NCBI GenBank assembly: GCA_036384915.1
Contig: DASVLJ010000062.1
Location: 186,001-250,000, forward strand
Direction: 5' to 3'
DNA length: 64,000 nucleotides
Origin: PKWO01 sp036384915
GTDB taxonomy: Bacteria > Pseudomonadota > Gammaproteobacteria > Burkholderiales > Burkholderiaceae_D
Each line of letters starts with the position of its first letter. Within the stretch, counting starts at the first letter, position 1. Shown here piece by piece: positions 8,736 through 18,225 of this stretch. A model generated the notes under the pieces. That model did no database searches. It was not told the origin of the DNA and was given only the letters and a program-made list of their open reading frames with translations. Position numbers and translations under genes: made by a program.

Positions 8736-9352
8736 CAATGCGGCTGCCAGCTGGAGATGACGAGGCGCATCTGCACGCGGCCGGCATAGGAAGTGTCGCG
8801 CTCCATGTCGATACGCTTGGGGATGGCCGGACCATCCTTGCCGCCGGCTTCATTGTCTTGCCAGCTCAGATATTGCAGGCGCCAGCCGTCGGCCGTGTCC
8901 ACGGTCTTGGTCAGCTGCGGCGTCGCGCTCAAATGATGGCCCTCGTCGTCCGTGACCTGGCCTTGCATCCAGCTGCGCATGTTCGAAACCGGCAGCGGCC
9001 AGCCCAGCGTGTCGGCCACCAATGCGTCCACATTGGCTGCGCTTCTTGGCGCCCGGTCGGCCTGCGTCAGCGTTGCGCCTTGGGGAGTGGAGATGATCGT
9101 TGCCACGGTTTGGCCCAAAGGCGAGAGCAGGGTCACCGTGGTTTGCTGCGGCGTCTGGCTCCATTCGAAGCTGCCGCTGATGGATTGAGGCTTGCCGTTT
9201 TGCTCATATTGCGTGGTGAAACGGCCGCCTATGTCTATTGTTTCGCTATAGTTCAGCGCTGGCCCGGCGGGCCGCATGGTTTGGCAGCCGGCCAGCGAAA
9301 AGAGCAAGACGGAGGCGATGCGCAGGAAATTGCGCCGGCAAATCACATTCAT
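8735..9352 (-). CDS. lolB: Outer-membrane lipoprotein receptor LolB
   Basis: A 205-residue lipoprotein with a short signal sequence and lipobox LAGC (Cys23). The mature part matches the LolB pattern: strands around GRFTTQYEQNGKPQSISGSFEWSQ-like sequence, then LLSPLGQTVATI and LGWPLPVSNMRSW. LolB takes lipoproteins from periplasmic LolA and inserts them in the outer membrane. It lies between the TPR lipoprotein gene and ispE, the standard betaproteobacterial arrangement. Confidence 0.93.
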   Translation of the reverse strand: MNVICRRNFLRIASVLLFSLAGCQTMRPAGPALNYSETIDIGGRFTTQYEQNGKPQSISGSFEWSQTPQQTTVTLLSPLGQTVATIISTPQGATLTQADRAPRSAANVDALVADTLGWPLPVSNMRSWMQGQVTDDEGHHLSATPQLTKTVDTADGWRLQYLSWQDNEAGGKDGPAIPKRIDMERDTSYAGRVQMRLVISSWQPH

Positions 9353-9356
9353 GGGA

Positions 9357-11156
9357 TCAGAGGCTTACGTGAAGGCGAGCCAAGGTGCTCTTCAAGGCAT
9401 CGTTATCGGGATCCTTGCTGCCGACTTCGCGCCAAAGTTTATGCGCATCGGCCTTCTGACCCTTGACCCAGAGCACTTCACCGAGGTGCACGGCGATCTC
9501 GGGGTCGGGGCGGATGGCATAGGCGCGGCGCAGCAAGTCTTCGGCTTCCTTCAGCCGCCCGAGGCGGAATTGCACCCAGCCCATGCTGTCGACGATGAAG
9601 GGATCGTCCGGGGCCAGCTTCAAGGCGGTCTGCACCAGGGTATAGGCTTCATCCAGTCGCACGTTGCGTTCGGCGAAGGTATAGCCGAGGGCATTGTAGG
9701 CTTGCTGATTATCGGGCGTGAGCGCAATGACCTTGCGCAGCATGGATTCGCAGACGTCGAGCCGGCCGGCTTTTTCGGCATCCATCGCGTAGTCGTACAT
9801 CAGGTCGGTATTGTCGGGGAAGCGTTTGATGCCTTCCTCGAGTACGGTCATGGCTTCCGGTGCGCGGTTTGCTTCGCGCAGAATCTGCGCGTTGGCCGCA
9901 ATGACCTGCACCTGCTGGGCCTTGTCTTCGGGCGCCAGGTCGGCCAGCACCTTGCGCGCGCCGTCGAGATTGCCCTTGCGCGCGAAAATTCCGGCGCGGC
10001 GGATTTCCACGCCGACGTGGGCATCGGGCGCGTCGATCATGTCGAGCCAGTGCAGCGCGGTGTCGTAGTCCTTGCGCTCCTCGGCGATCTGCGACAGCAA
10101 CTCCAGCGCGGACGTGGCGTCGCGGTCTTCGCCGGGGCGGTTGGCCAGCACCTCGATGAAGCTCGACAGATGGCGCTCCGCCGCCTTGTTGTCGTTGGTT
10201 TGCGCCTCCAGTATGCCCAGCATGTAGAGCACGGCCAGGTTTTCCGGATCGCCCTTCAAGAGCGTGGCGAGCTCATGTTCGGCTTCCTTGTAATGCTTTT
10301 GCTCGACCAGGCCGCGCGCATAGGCGATGCGCAACTCCTTGGCTGTGGGATGGGCGGCGATGAAGCGCGCCAGGAATTTCATCGCTGCCGCGCGGTCGGG
10401 ATTGACCTGGGCCAGGATCAGCGCGGCCTGCTGCGAATCGGGCCTGGCCTTGAGCGCAATCTGCGCCTCTTCCTGCGCCCTTTGATTGTCGTTCTTGGCA
10501 TAGGCGCCATAGGCCAGCGCCAGATGGGTTTCGACCAGGTCGGGGTAGGGCGCCAGTATGGCTTGCAGCACATTGAAGGCGGCATCCTTGTCCTTGGCAT
10601 GGGCCAAGAGGCGCTGGATCTGGAAGATCATGCTGCCGCGCGAAGCGGCGGGTTCTTCGCGCAAGCCGCGCTCGAACACTTCCTGCGCCTCGTCGAGTTC
10701 GTCGGTCAGGACCACGGAATTGAGGTAGTTTTGCATCGCCTCTTCCGAGTGCGGGGCGAGCGAGCGCCACAGCTTGGCGGCATCGAGCGCCGCCTCGGGT
10801 TGGCGTGCCGACCAGGCGAATTCGAACGAGCGCTGCGCCAGGCGCGGGTCGTGCGTCTGGCGCGCCAGCGCTTCCATGGTGCGGAAGGCCGATTCCCATT
10901 CGCCGCGCTGGAAGGCGATTTCCGATGCGAGGTAGAGATACATTACCTGGCCCGTCAGCGGCACAACCGGCAGCCCGGCGGCGTCGGTGGACAAGGGCGC
11001 GCCGTCGAACTCGGGCGGCGGGGCTGCTTGCGATGCCATCGGGTTTTGCATCGCGTCGGGCGCGACGGATGGATTGGAAGAATGCGAGCGCATACCCGCG
11101 CAAGCCGAGAGCAGCAGCGACAGCGTTACAATGGCGACAGCGTTTTTCAAATCCAT
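9357..11156 (-). CDS. TPR-repeat lipoprotein
   Basis: A protein of about 599 residues made almost wholly of tetratricopeptide repeats. A typical consensus repeat, NLAVLYMLGILEAQ, is visible, as is YNALGYTFAERN. The N-terminus is a lipoprotein signal with LSAC (Cys19), so it is probably anchored in the outer membrane facing the periplasm as a protein-interaction scaffold. The open frame extends upstream to 11519, but that part overlaps mutM. ATG 11156 is chosen; TTG 11150 is better spaced from the AGGGA ribosome site and could be the true start. The gene is followed after 4 bases by lolB, which suggests an envelope-biogenesis role. Confidence 0.9.
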   Translation of the reverse strand: MDLKNAVAIVTLSLLLSACAGMRSHSSNPSVAPDAMQNPMASQAAPPPEFDGAPLSTDAAGLPVVPLTGQVMYLYLASEIAFQRGEWESAFRTMEALARQTHDPRLAQRSFEFAWSARQPEAALDAAKLWRSLAPHSEEAMQNYLNSVVLTDELDEAQEVFERGLREEPAASRGSMIFQIQRLLAHAKDKDAAFNVLQAILAPYPDLVETHLALAYGAYAKNDNQRAQEEAQIALKARPDSQQAALILAQVNPDRAAAMKFLARFIAAHPTAKELRIAYARGLVEQKHYKEAEHELATLLKGDPENLAVLYMLGILEAQTNDNKAAERHLSSFIEVLANRPGEDRDATSALELLSQIAEERKDYDTALHWLDMIDAPDAHVGVEIRRAGIFARKGNLDGARKVLADLAPEDKAQQVQVIAANAQILREANRAPEAMTVLEEGIKRFPDNTDLMYDYAMDAEKAGRLDVCESMLRKVIALTPDNQQAYNALGYTFAERNVRLDEAYTLVQTALKLAPDDPFIVDSMGWVQFRLGRLKEAEDLLRRAYAIRPDPEIAVHLGEVLWVKGQKADAHKLWREVGSKDPDNDALKSTLARLHVSL

Positions 11157-11285
11157 TTCCCTGCAGATTGCATAATGACCGATTCTACGCCCAACATGGG
11201 CCGCATGGAGTGCCGGCCCTTGTCTACACTCTAGTAAATTGTACGCATTTGTAAAAACATAAGTCGAGCGAAATGGAAACTGCAT

Positions 11286-12107
11286 ATGCCTGAATTGCCC
11301 GAGGTGGAAGTCACGCGCCGTGGCGTCGAACCGCACCTGCGCGAGCGCAAGGTGACGGGCGTTACCTTGCGCCATACGGGCTTGCGCTGGCCTTTTCCCG
11401 CAGGGCTGGATGGCATCCTGCGCGGGCGCACGATCAAGAGCGTCGGGCGGCGCGGCAAATACCTGTTGCTCAACTTCGAGCATGGCACCTTGATCATCCA
11501 TCTCGGCATGTCGGGCCACTTGCGCGTGCTGCCGCTAGACACGGCGGTCAAGAAACATGATCATTTCGACATGCTGCTTGGGCGCCAACTGCTGCGCATG
11601 AACGACCCGCGCCGTTTTGGCGCCGTACTCTGGCACGGCCTGGAAGACGGCGCTATCGAAAACCACATCTTGCTGCGCGGGCTGGGCGTGGAGCCGCTGG
11701 AAGAGGGGTTTTCGGCGAATCTGCTATATCGTATGACGCGCAAGCGCAACATGGCGATCAAGCAAGTCCTGTTGACCGGGGACATCGTGGTCGGCGTGGG
11801 CAACATCTATGCTTCGGAAGCGCTGTTTTGCGCCGGTATCAATCCCAAGCTGCCGGCCCACAAAATAGGCTTGGCGCGCTACGAAAAACTTGAGGCGGCC
11901 ATCAGAAAGATCCTCGCTGCGGCGATCGAGCAAGGCGGCAGTACGTTGCGCGACTTCATTGCCGTCAACGGGCAATCGGGCTATTTCCAGCAAAACTATT
12001 ACGTCTATGACCGTGCCGGCGAGCCTTGCCGGATTTGCAGTGCCGAAATTCGGCAGATCAAGCAGGGGCAGCGTTCCACCTTTTACTGTGTAAATTGCCA
12101 AAAATAG
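11286..12107 (+). CDS. mutM: Formamidopyrimidine-DNA glycosylase
   Basis: A 273-residue bifunctional glycosylase/AP lyase that removes 8-oxoguanine and formamidopyrimidines from DNA. The catalytic N-terminal PELPEVE follows the initiator methionine, giving Pro2 and Glu3. The helix-two-turn-helix region has VGVGNIYASEALF. The C-terminal zinc finger has cysteines at about 248, 251, 268 and 271. It is divergent from the TPR lipoprotein gene and is followed by a dynamin-like gene and mutY, which completes two parts of the 8-oxoguanine repair pathway. Confidence 0.98.
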   Translation: MPELPEVEVTRRGVEPHLRERKVTGVTLRHTGLRWPFPAGLDGILRGRTIKSVGRRGKYLLLNFEHGTLIIHLGMSGHLRVLPLDTAVKKHDHFDMLLGRQLLRMNDPRRFGAVLWHGLEDGAIENHILLRGLGVEPLEEGFSANLLYRMTRKRNMAIKQVLLTGDIVVGVGNIYASEALFCAGINPKLPAHKIGLARYEKLEAAIRKILAAAIEQGGSTLRDFIAVNGQSGYFQQNYYVYDRAGEPCRICSAEIRQIKQGQRSTFYCVNCQK

Positions 12108-12169
12108 GCGCGAATGTTAGTGTTAGACTGTTGATCGCATGAAAACTTTCCATCGAGCATGAGAGAACA

Positions 12170-14110
12170 GTGAGCAATCTGGTACAAAATTTCCAGGAAT
12201 ACAGTACTTGGCGCAGCAGCGTCATGGTTGCGCTCGACCGCTATCGCCGCGAAGTGGCGGCTGCCGACCTCGGGGATGCCGCCAGCGACCAGCGTTTTGC
12301 ACGCGCTATCACGCGCCTGGTCGATGACAAGCTCACCATCGCTTTCGTTGCTGAATTCTCGCGTGGCAAGTCGGAATTGATCAATGCGATCTTTTTCGCC
12401 GACTACGGGCAGCGCATCCTGCCGTCTTCGGCCGGCCGCACCACGATGTGCCCGACCGAGCTGCTGTACGACGAGACCTTCCCGCCTTCGATCCGCCTGT
12501 TGCCGATCGAGACCCGCGCGCAAGCGCAATCGACCACCGAATTCAAGGAGCAGGCCGGCGCCTGGACCGTGCTGCCGCTCGACATCAATTCCGGCGACGG
12601 CATGCTCGAGGCCTTCAAGCAAGTCAGCCTGACCAAGCGCGTCTCGGTCGAGGAAGCGCACCGGCTTGGCTTGTATAACGAAGAGGACCCCGATATCGCG
12701 CTGGCCGTCGATGAACACGGCATGGTTGAAGTGTCGCAATGGCGCCATGCCATCGTGAATTTCCCGCATCCGCTCTTGAAACAAGGCCTCGTCATCGTCG
12801 ATACGCCGGGCTTGAATGCCATCGGCACCGAGCCTGAACTGACGCTGAATCTGATCCCGAACGCCCACGCCGTGTTGTTCATCCTCGCGGCGGACACCGG
12901 CGTGACCAAGAGCGACATCGAAGTCTGGCGCCAGCACATAGGCGGTACGGGCGCCGCGCGACTGGTGGTGTTGAACAAGATCGATTCGATGTGGGATGAA
13001 TTGCGCTCGCCTGCGGAAGTCGAAGGGCAGATTGCCCAGCAAGTGACGAGCGTGGCGCATAACCTGGGCCTGGCCGAAGACCTGGTGTTTCCGGTCTCCG
13101 CGCAAAAGGGGCTGGTGGCCAAGATCAACGAAGATCGCGCGCTGCTCGAGAAAAGCCGCTTGCCCGAACTCGAGACTGCCCTGTCTTCGCAATTGATCCC
13201 GGCCAAACAGCAGATCATCCGGCGCCAGCTTGCCGCGGAAATCGTCGAGTTGACCGCCTCGAAGCAGAAGCTCTTGAATTCGCGCATGCGCAACGTGGTC
13301 GAGCAACTGGTCGAATTGAGGAGCTTGCGCGGCAAGAACACCAATATCGTCGAGCATATGATGAAGCGCATCGACATCGAGAAAAAGGAATTCGACGCCA
13401 GCTTGTTGAAGCTGCAAGGCACGCGCGCCGTCTTCACCAAGCTCTCGAACGAGGTGTTCACCAGCCTGGGCATGGGCATCCTGAAGGAAGAAATCCGCCG
13501 CACACGCGACACGATGAACGATAGCAAGTTCTCGGCCGGCTTGCTTTCCGCGGTGAAGAACTTCTTCGCGGAGATCCAGGGCAACTTGCGAACTTCGGGC
13601 CAGAAGACCGAAGAGATCACGGAGATGATGACCGTGATGTACCGCAAGTTTTCCACCGAGCACGGCCTCGCATTGTCGACACCTATGCCGTTCTCGCTCG
13701 AAAAATATCGCAAGGAAATCGCGATGATCGAGAGCGTCTACCACAAGCAATTCGGCGCCACCACGCTGATGACCGCTCCCAAGGTGGTGCTGATGCAAAA
13801 ATTCTTCGATTCCATCGCTTCGCGCGTCAAGCAAAGCTTCCTGCAAGCCAACCGCGACGTCGAAGCCTGGCTCAAGGTGGTGATGGCGCCGCTCGAAGCG
13901 CAAATCTCCGAACACAAGGCGCAATTGAAGCGCCGCCGCCAATCGATCGAGCGCATCCATGTGGCGACCGAAAGCCTGGAAGAAAAAGTGGCCGTGTTGG
14001 AGCAGATGCAAGCCGAGCTGGAAGCGCAAAAGAAAGCCTTGCTCACGCTCGAAGAAGAACTCAAAAAAGTCATAGGCACCAAGCTCAATCCCCTGCGCGT
14101 AGCTGCCTAA
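12170..14110 (+). CDS. Dynamin-like large GTPase
   Basis: A 646-residue protein starting at GTG. The GTPase domain has a P-loop in AEFSRGKS (61-68), a G2 threonine in GRTTMCPTE (89-97), G3 DTPG at 211-214, and G4 NKID at 269-272. The rest is predominantly helical, with a coiled coil over the last 80 residues (EKVAVLEQMQAELEAQKKALL), as in bacterial dynamin-like proteins that remodel membranes or nucleoid-associated structures. No membrane helix is obvious. The stop TAA overlaps the ATG of mutY (TAATG), so the two are translationally coupled. Related dynamin-like genes occur in other betaproteobacteria, but the role here is unknown. Confidence 0.9.
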   Translation: MSNLVQNFQEYSTWRSSVMVALDRYRREVAAADLGDAASDQRFARAITRLVDDKLTIAFVAEFSRGKSELINAIFFADYGQRILPSSAGRTTMCPTELLYDETFPPSIRLLPIETRAQAQSTTEFKEQAGAWTVLPLDINSGDGMLEAFKQVSLTKRVSVEEAHRLGLYNEEDPDIALAVDEHGMVEVSQWRHAIVNFPHPLLKQGLVIVDTPGLNAIGTEPELTLNLIPNAHAVLFILAADTGVTKSDIEVWRQHIGGTGAARLVVLNKIDSMWDELRSPAEVEGQIAQQVTSVAHNLGLAEDLVFPVSAQKGLVAKINEDRALLEKSRLPELETALSSQLIPAKQQIIRRQLAAEIVELTASKQKLLNSRMRNVVEQLVELRSLRGKNTNIVEHMMKRIDIEKKEFDASLLKLQGTRAVFTKLSNEVFTSLGMGILKEEIRRTRDTMNDSKFSAGLLSAVKNFFAEIQGNLRTSGQKTEEITEMMTVMYRKFSTEHGLALSTPMPFSLEKYRKEIAMIESVYHKQFGATTLMTAPKVVLMQKFFDSIASRVKQSFLQANRDVEAWLKVVMAPLEAQISEHKAQLKRRRQSIERIHVATESLEEKVAVLEQMQAELEAQKKALLTLEEELKKVIGTKLNPLRVAA

Positions 14111-15213
14111 TGAAGCGTTTGCAGCAGTCCAAGCCGGACGAGAATCTGGCCGATCCGACGTTTTCTGCCGAACTGATTGCCTGGCAAAAGCGCCACGGGC
14201 GGCATAACCTGCCCTGGCAAAACACGCGCGATGCCTATCGTGTCTGGCTGTCGGAAATCATGCTTCAGCAGACCCAGGTATCGGCCGTCATTCCCTATTA
14301 TCAGCGCTTCCTCGAACGATTTCCCGATTGCGCCAGCCTGGCTGCGGCATCGAGCGAAGACGTGATGGCACTGTGGAGCGGGCTGGGCTATTACTCGCGT
14401 GCGCGCAATTTGCATCAGTGCGCCAAGGACGTGATGGCACGCCACGGTGGCAGGTTTCCGGCCGATCCGGAGCAATTGGCCGAGTTGCCCGGCATAGGCC
14501 GTTCTACCGCCGCCGCGATCGCTGCATTTTCCTACGGCGCACGTGCCGCGATCATGGATGGCAACGTCAAGCGGGTGTTTGCGCGCGTATTCGCCGTCGA
14601 TGGCTTCCCCGGCGACAAGGCGGTGGAAAACGCCATGTGGCAACGAGCCGATGCGCTCCTGCCCGAGCAGGATCTCGAAGCCTATACGCAAGGCTTGATG
14701 GATTTAGGCGCCACGGTCTGCACGCGCGGCAAACCGAAATGCGCGGTTTGTCCGTTCACCTTGCGTTGCCTGGCGCGGCAACAAGGGCGCACCGAGGAAT
14801 TGCCGGCCAAGAAGCCGAAGAAAGCCGTGCCGGAAAAGAGCACGGCCATGCTGGTGCTGGCGTATAACGGCCAGGTTTTGCTCGAGCAACGTCCAGCGCA
14901 GGGCATCTGGGGCGGCTTGCTGTCCTTGCCTGAACTTGACGTTGCGGAAAATTCGCTGCTCCAGCGCCTGCGGCAAACCGCCGAATCTCACGGCGAATCC
15001 GAGGGCTACACGGCACTGACGCCGTTTTCGCATACCTTCACCCACTTCAAGCTGCACGTCGCGCCCTACCGCGTCGATCTGACGCGGCGTCACGATCAGG
15101 CCGGCGAGGCAAACACGGTGTGGTATGACACCTCGAAGCTGGCCGGGGCGCCTTTGCCGGCGCCGGTCAAGAAGCTGTTGCTCGCCGTGTTCGGCAGCGA
15201 GGGACTGTTCTAA
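14110..15213 (+). CDS. mutY: Adenine DNA glycosylase
   Basis: A 367-residue enzyme that removes adenine mispaired with 8-oxoguanine. The catalytic Glu49 lies in WLSEIMLQQTQV. The helix-hairpin-helix is LPGIGRSTAAAI and the catalytic Asp is in MDGNVKRV. The 4Fe-4S cluster motif has the C-X6-C-X2-C-X5-C spacing. The C-terminal NUDIX-like domain that recognises 8-oxoG includes FSHTFTHFKL. It overlaps the dynamin-like gene by one base and its stop overlaps that of the convergent LON-domain gene. Confidence 0.98.
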   Translation: MKRLQQSKPDENLADPTFSAELIAWQKRHGRHNLPWQNTRDAYRVWLSEIMLQQTQVSAVIPYYQRFLERFPDCASLAAASSEDVMALWSGLGYYSRARNLHQCAKDVMARHGGRFPADPEQLAELPGIGRSTAAAIAAFSYGARAAIMDGNVKRVFARVFAVDGFPGDKAVENAMWQRADALLPEQDLEAYTQGLMDLGATVCTRGKPKCAVCPFTLRCLARQQGRTEELPAKKPKKAVPEKSTAMLVLAYNGQVLLEQRPAQGIWGGLLSLPELDVAENSLLQRLRQTAESHGESEGYTALTPFSHTFTHFKLHVAPYRVDLTRRHDQAGEANTVWYDTSKLAGAPLPAPVKKLLLAVFGSEGLF

Positions 15214-15833
15214 ACAATCTTGTGCTGCACCAGGTATTGGTGCACCACCGACAGCCGGCTTTCGGCGTCGTCAAGCTCAAGCAGCTTTTGCCTGGCTTTC
15301 AAGGGGATGGGCAGGATTTCACACCAGCGGTTGGCGACCCAGCCGGCGTCGTCGAGTCTCGCGGGATCGGAGAAGGGACTATCGAAGTCGCTGCCTTGCT
15401 CGGCGCGACCTCTGGCATTGATTTCATCCATCACGATCTTGAGCGCCCGGGCGCAAACCAGGTGTGCGTCGGATACCGGCGGCTGTTCGTCGGGCGGCAG
15501 CATGTCCACGCGCGCTTCGAGCCGTTTGTCGCCGAGCACGCGTGTTTCGATGATGCGGAAGCGTGCCCCGCCCTCGGTACGCAATAGCAACACGCCGAGG
15601 TTTTCCATATCCCATTCCTTGATGTAGGCCAGCGTGCCTATGCCTTCGGGTTCGGCCACGGAGCCGACCTCGGCGCCGGACTTGATCAGCACCACGCCGA
15701 ACGGGGCTTCATTCTTCATGCAATCTCGCACCATGTCGGTGTAGCGCGCTTCGAACACCTTGAGCGGGAGAACGCCGCAGGGGTACAGCACGGCGTTGAG
15801 CGGGAATAGTGGCAGCCAGGTATCGGGGGTCAT
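15210..15833 (-). CDS. LON substrate-binding (N-terminal) domain protein
   Basis: A 207-residue protein consisting only of the LON N-terminal domain. It starts with LPLFPLNAVLYPCGVLPLKVFEARY and continues with GTLAYIKEWDMENLGVLLLRTEG-like sequence. There is no AAA or protease part, so it is not Lon protease. Free-standing LON-domain proteins are of uncertain role, perhaps substrate recognition. ATG 15833 sits at the conserved start of the domain; the upstream open frame is the shadow of rapZ. It lies five bases after rapZ on the same strand. Confidence 0.9.
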   Translation of the reverse strand: MTPDTWLPLFPLNAVLYPCGVLPLKVFEARYTDMVRDCMKNEAPFGVVLIKSGAEVGSVAEPEGIGTLAYIKEWDMENLGVLLLRTEGGARFRIIETRVLGDKRLEARVDMLPPDEQPPVSDAHLVCARALKIVMDEINARGRAEQGSDFDSPFSDPARLDDAGWVANRWCEILPIPLKARQKLLELDDAESRLSVVHQYLVQHKIV

Positions 15834-15838
15834 AAAAA

Positions 15839-16702
15839 TCAATTCAATTCGCGGTGGCGCAGGATCACGCGCTCGCTCGCACCGAAGTGTGCGGCCAATT
15901 GCTCGGCAACATAGACCGAACGGTGCTGGCCGCCGGTGCAGCCTATGGCGACGGTCAGGTAGCTGCGGTTGTCGTTCTTGAACGAGGGCAGCCACTTTTC
16001 GATGAAGCCGCGGATGTCGGCGATCAGTGTCGCCACGTTGTCTTGCGCCTTGAGGAAGGCTTGCACCGGCGCGTCGCGCCCGGTCAGGGGACGCAGGGCG
16101 ATGTCGTAAAACGGATTGGGCAAGACGCGCACGTCGAACACCAGGTCGGCATCGAGCGGCACGCCGAACTTGAAGGCGAAGGACTCGAACAGAAGCGTCA
16201 GCGGCGTATAGGTGGTCTCGACCAGCTCCTTGATCCAGGCGCGCAGCTTGTTGGCCGACAGGCCCGAGGTGTCGATCACGTGGCCTATGCCTTCGACGGC
16301 GGAAAGCATGTCGCGCTCGCGCAGGATGCATTCGAGCAGCGTGGGCATGTCCGACGGCGATTGGTCCGAGCGGATGCGGTGGGACAGCGGGTGGCTGCGC
16401 CGCGTTTCGGAAAAGCGCGCCACCAGCGATTCGGTCTTTGCCGTCAGGAACAATACCTTGACGTCGTGACCTTCCTGTTTGAGCCGCGCGATATCGTCGG
16501 GCAAGCCTGCCAGGGAACTGGCGCTGCGCGCATCCATGGCCACAGCAAGCGTATCCGCGCCTTCCTCGATGCGCGTCACGACCAGCGCGCGCAAGAGACT
16601 GGGGGGGAGATTGTCGACGCAGAAATAGCCGGCGTCTTCAAGGGCGTTCAGACCGACCGACTTGCCCGAGCCGGAAATGCCCGTAATTATGATAATGCGC
16701 AT
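15839..16702 (-). CDS. rapZ: RNase adapter protein / nucleotide-binding protein RapZ
   Basis: A 287-residue P-loop protein. Walker A is GISGSGKS at 8-15, followed by VDNLPPSLL, and the C-terminal domain carries the signature GCTGGQHRSVYVAE. In enterobacteria RapZ binds glucosamine-6-phosphate and delivers the sRNA GlmZ to RNase E. In betaproteobacteria its target is not established. It lies next to hprK and ptsN, the common arrangement, which suggests a link with phosphotransferase signalling. Confidence 0.96.
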   Translation of the reverse strand: MRIIIITGISGSGKSVGLNALEDAGYFCVDNLPPSLLRALVVTRIEEGADTLAVAMDARSASSLAGLPDDIARLKQEGHDVKVLFLTAKTESLVARFSETRRSHPLSHRIRSDQSPSDMPTLLECILRERDMLSAVEGIGHVIDTSGLSANKLRAWIKELVETTYTPLTLLFESFAFKFGVPLDADLVFDVRVLPNPFYDIALRPLTGRDAPVQAFLKAQDNVATLIADIRGFIEKWLPSFKNDNRSYLTVAIGCTGGQHRSVYVAEQLAAHFGASERVILRHRELN

Positions 16703-16727
16703 AGGGAAATGATACTGCGAATCGCCC

Positions 16728-17666
16728 CTAATCGCTTTCCATGGCGCGCTGCTGCCGCTCCATGAATTCCTTCAGCGTGTCGATGCCGCGCAGTTGCAGG
16801 ATGGTATTGCGCACTGCGGCTTCCAGCAGCACGGCGAGGTTGCGGCCCGCTTCGACGGGAATCACGACCTTGCGTATCGGCAGGCCCAGCACTTCTTCGG
16901 TTTGCGAGTGCAGCGGCAGGCGTTCGTAATTTTCTTCGAGGGTGCTGCGCCGGACCAGGTGCACGATCAGTTTGAGGCGCATTTTGCGCCGCACGGCCGT
17001 CTCGCCGAAAATGGCGCGGATGTCGAGCAGGCCCAAGCCGCGCACTTCGAGCAGATTTTGCAGGAGCGGCGGGCAGCGGCCCTCGATCATGTTGGGCGCG
17101 ATGCGCGCGAATTCAACGGCGTCGTCGGCCACCAAGCCATGGTTGCGCGAAATCAGTTCCAGGCCCAGTTCGCTCTTGCCCAGACCCGATTCTCCGGTGA
17201 TCAGGACGCCCACACCCAGCACGTCCATGAATACGCCGTGCATGGTGATGCGCTGAGCCAGTTTTTTCGACAGATAGACACGCAGATAGTCGATCACCTG
17301 GGCCGCCGGAAGCGGCGTGGAAAACAGCGGGATATTCTTTTCGTCGCAGATTTCGAGGATGTAGGCCGGCGTCTCCAAGCCTTGCGCAATGATGAAGGCG
17401 GGCGGCTGCCCGGCCACGAGCTCGGCGGTCTGGTGCGCGCGCGCGGCGCTCGAAATGCGTTGGTAGTATTCGGTTTCCTGATGGCCGAACACCTGGATGC
17501 GGCCGGGGTGGATCAGGTTCAGGTGGCCGACCTGATCGGCCGCCGAAGTGGCGTCGCCCGAGATCAGGCGTTCGCCGCCGGGGAAGCCGGCAAACCAGCC
17601 GAGCTGCAGCGCGTCGCGGTTATCGTCGTACAGTTGTTGTATGGTCAGCGGCGTCGACAGTGGCAT
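16728..17666 (-). CDS. hprK: HPr kinase/phosphorylase
   Basis: A 312-residue bifunctional enzyme that phosphorylates and dephosphorylates a serine of HPr. The P-loop is GESGLGKS (158-165), the DDAVEF acidic residues follow near 181, and the family signature EVRGLGLLDIRAIFG is intact. The open frame extends to 17744, but ATG 17666 gives the usual length and begins with the typical MPLSTPLTIQQLYDDN block. The usual partner ptsN lies upstream with an 88-base gap. In betaproteobacteria this set usually works without sugar-specific transporters, as a regulatory PTS. Confidence 0.96.
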   Translation of the reverse strand: MPLSTPLTIQQLYDDNRDALQLGWFAGFPGGERLISGDATSAADQVGHLNLIHPGRIQVFGHQETEYYQRISSAARAHQTAELVAGQPPAFIIAQGLETPAYILEICDEKNIPLFSTPLPAAQVIDYLRVYLSKKLAQRITMHGVFMDVLGVGVLITGESGLGKSELGLELISRNHGLVADDAVEFARIAPNMIEGRCPPLLQNLLEVRGLGLLDIRAIFGETAVRRKMRLKLIVHLVRRSTLEENYERLPLHSQTEEVLGLPIRKVVIPVEAGRNLAVLLEAAVRNTILQLRGIDTLKEFMERQQRAMESD

Positions 17667-17754
17667 GGCGGTTCTCGAAGTAACGGCGGCGCGAGAAGAA
17701 ACGCCGCGAACGGCAGTATAAGCTGCCTCGCGCATGCTTGCCAATCAGTAAAAA

Positions 17755-18225
17755 CTAGGCGCTTTGGAGGGACGGAGCCCACGTGATGAGACGGGCGTGC
17801 GCGGTTTGCGCATCGGGCGCTTCAGCCAGAGCGTGGCGGAAGCCTTCGTCGGAAAACATCTCGGCGATTTCCGAGAGGATTTCCAGATGCTGTTGCGTCA
17901 CGTGGTCGGGAATCAGCAGGAAGACCAGGAGGCTGACCGGCTCCCCGTCGGGGGATTCAAAAGGGATGGGATCGGCCAGGCGCACGAAAGCGGCCATCGG
18001 CGACTTCAAGCCCTTGATGCGGCCGTGCGGCACGGCAACACCGTGGCCCAGGCCTGTGGAACCGAGCCGCTCGCGCGCGAACAGGTTGTCCGACACGGTG
18101 GAGCGGGCGATACCGCAGTTGTTCTCGAATAACAGTCCGGCTTGCTCGAACGCGCGTTTCTTGCTCGATACATCCAGATCAAGAGCCACGTTCTCGAGAG
18201 CGAGTATCTGACTGAAATGATTCAT
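17755..18225 (-). CDS. ptsN: PTS IIA-like nitrogen-regulatory protein
   Basis: A 156-residue EIIA-Ntr protein. The phosphorylated histidine is His67 in GHGVAVPHGR. The rest matches the fructose/mannitol IIA fold, for example PVSLLVFLLIPDHVTQQHLEILSEIAEMF in pieces. The ATG at 18225 is preferred over an upstream in-frame ATG at 18252 because it gives the standard MNHFSQILALENV start. A TATAAT-like element on the minus strand (18256-18261) lies just upstream. The usual neighbours rpoN and hpf are not adjacent here; queF is. Confidence 0.95.
   Translation of the reverse strand: MNHFSQILALENVALDLDVSSKKRAFEQAGLLFENNCGIARSTVSDNLFARERLGSTGLGHGVAVPHGRIKGLKSPMAAFVRLADPIPFESPDGEPVSLLVFLLIPDHVTQQHLEILSEIAEMFSDEGFRHALAEAPDAQTAHARLITWAPSLQSA

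Noticed and set aside
9276..11234. Plus-strand frame of 652 codons over the TPR lipoprotein
   Set aside because: Shadow of the TPR repeats, with no recognisable domain and typical shadow composition.
12083..14029. Minus-strand frame of 648 codons over the dynamin-like gene
   Set aside because: Shadow of the GTPase gene, which has all four G motifs.
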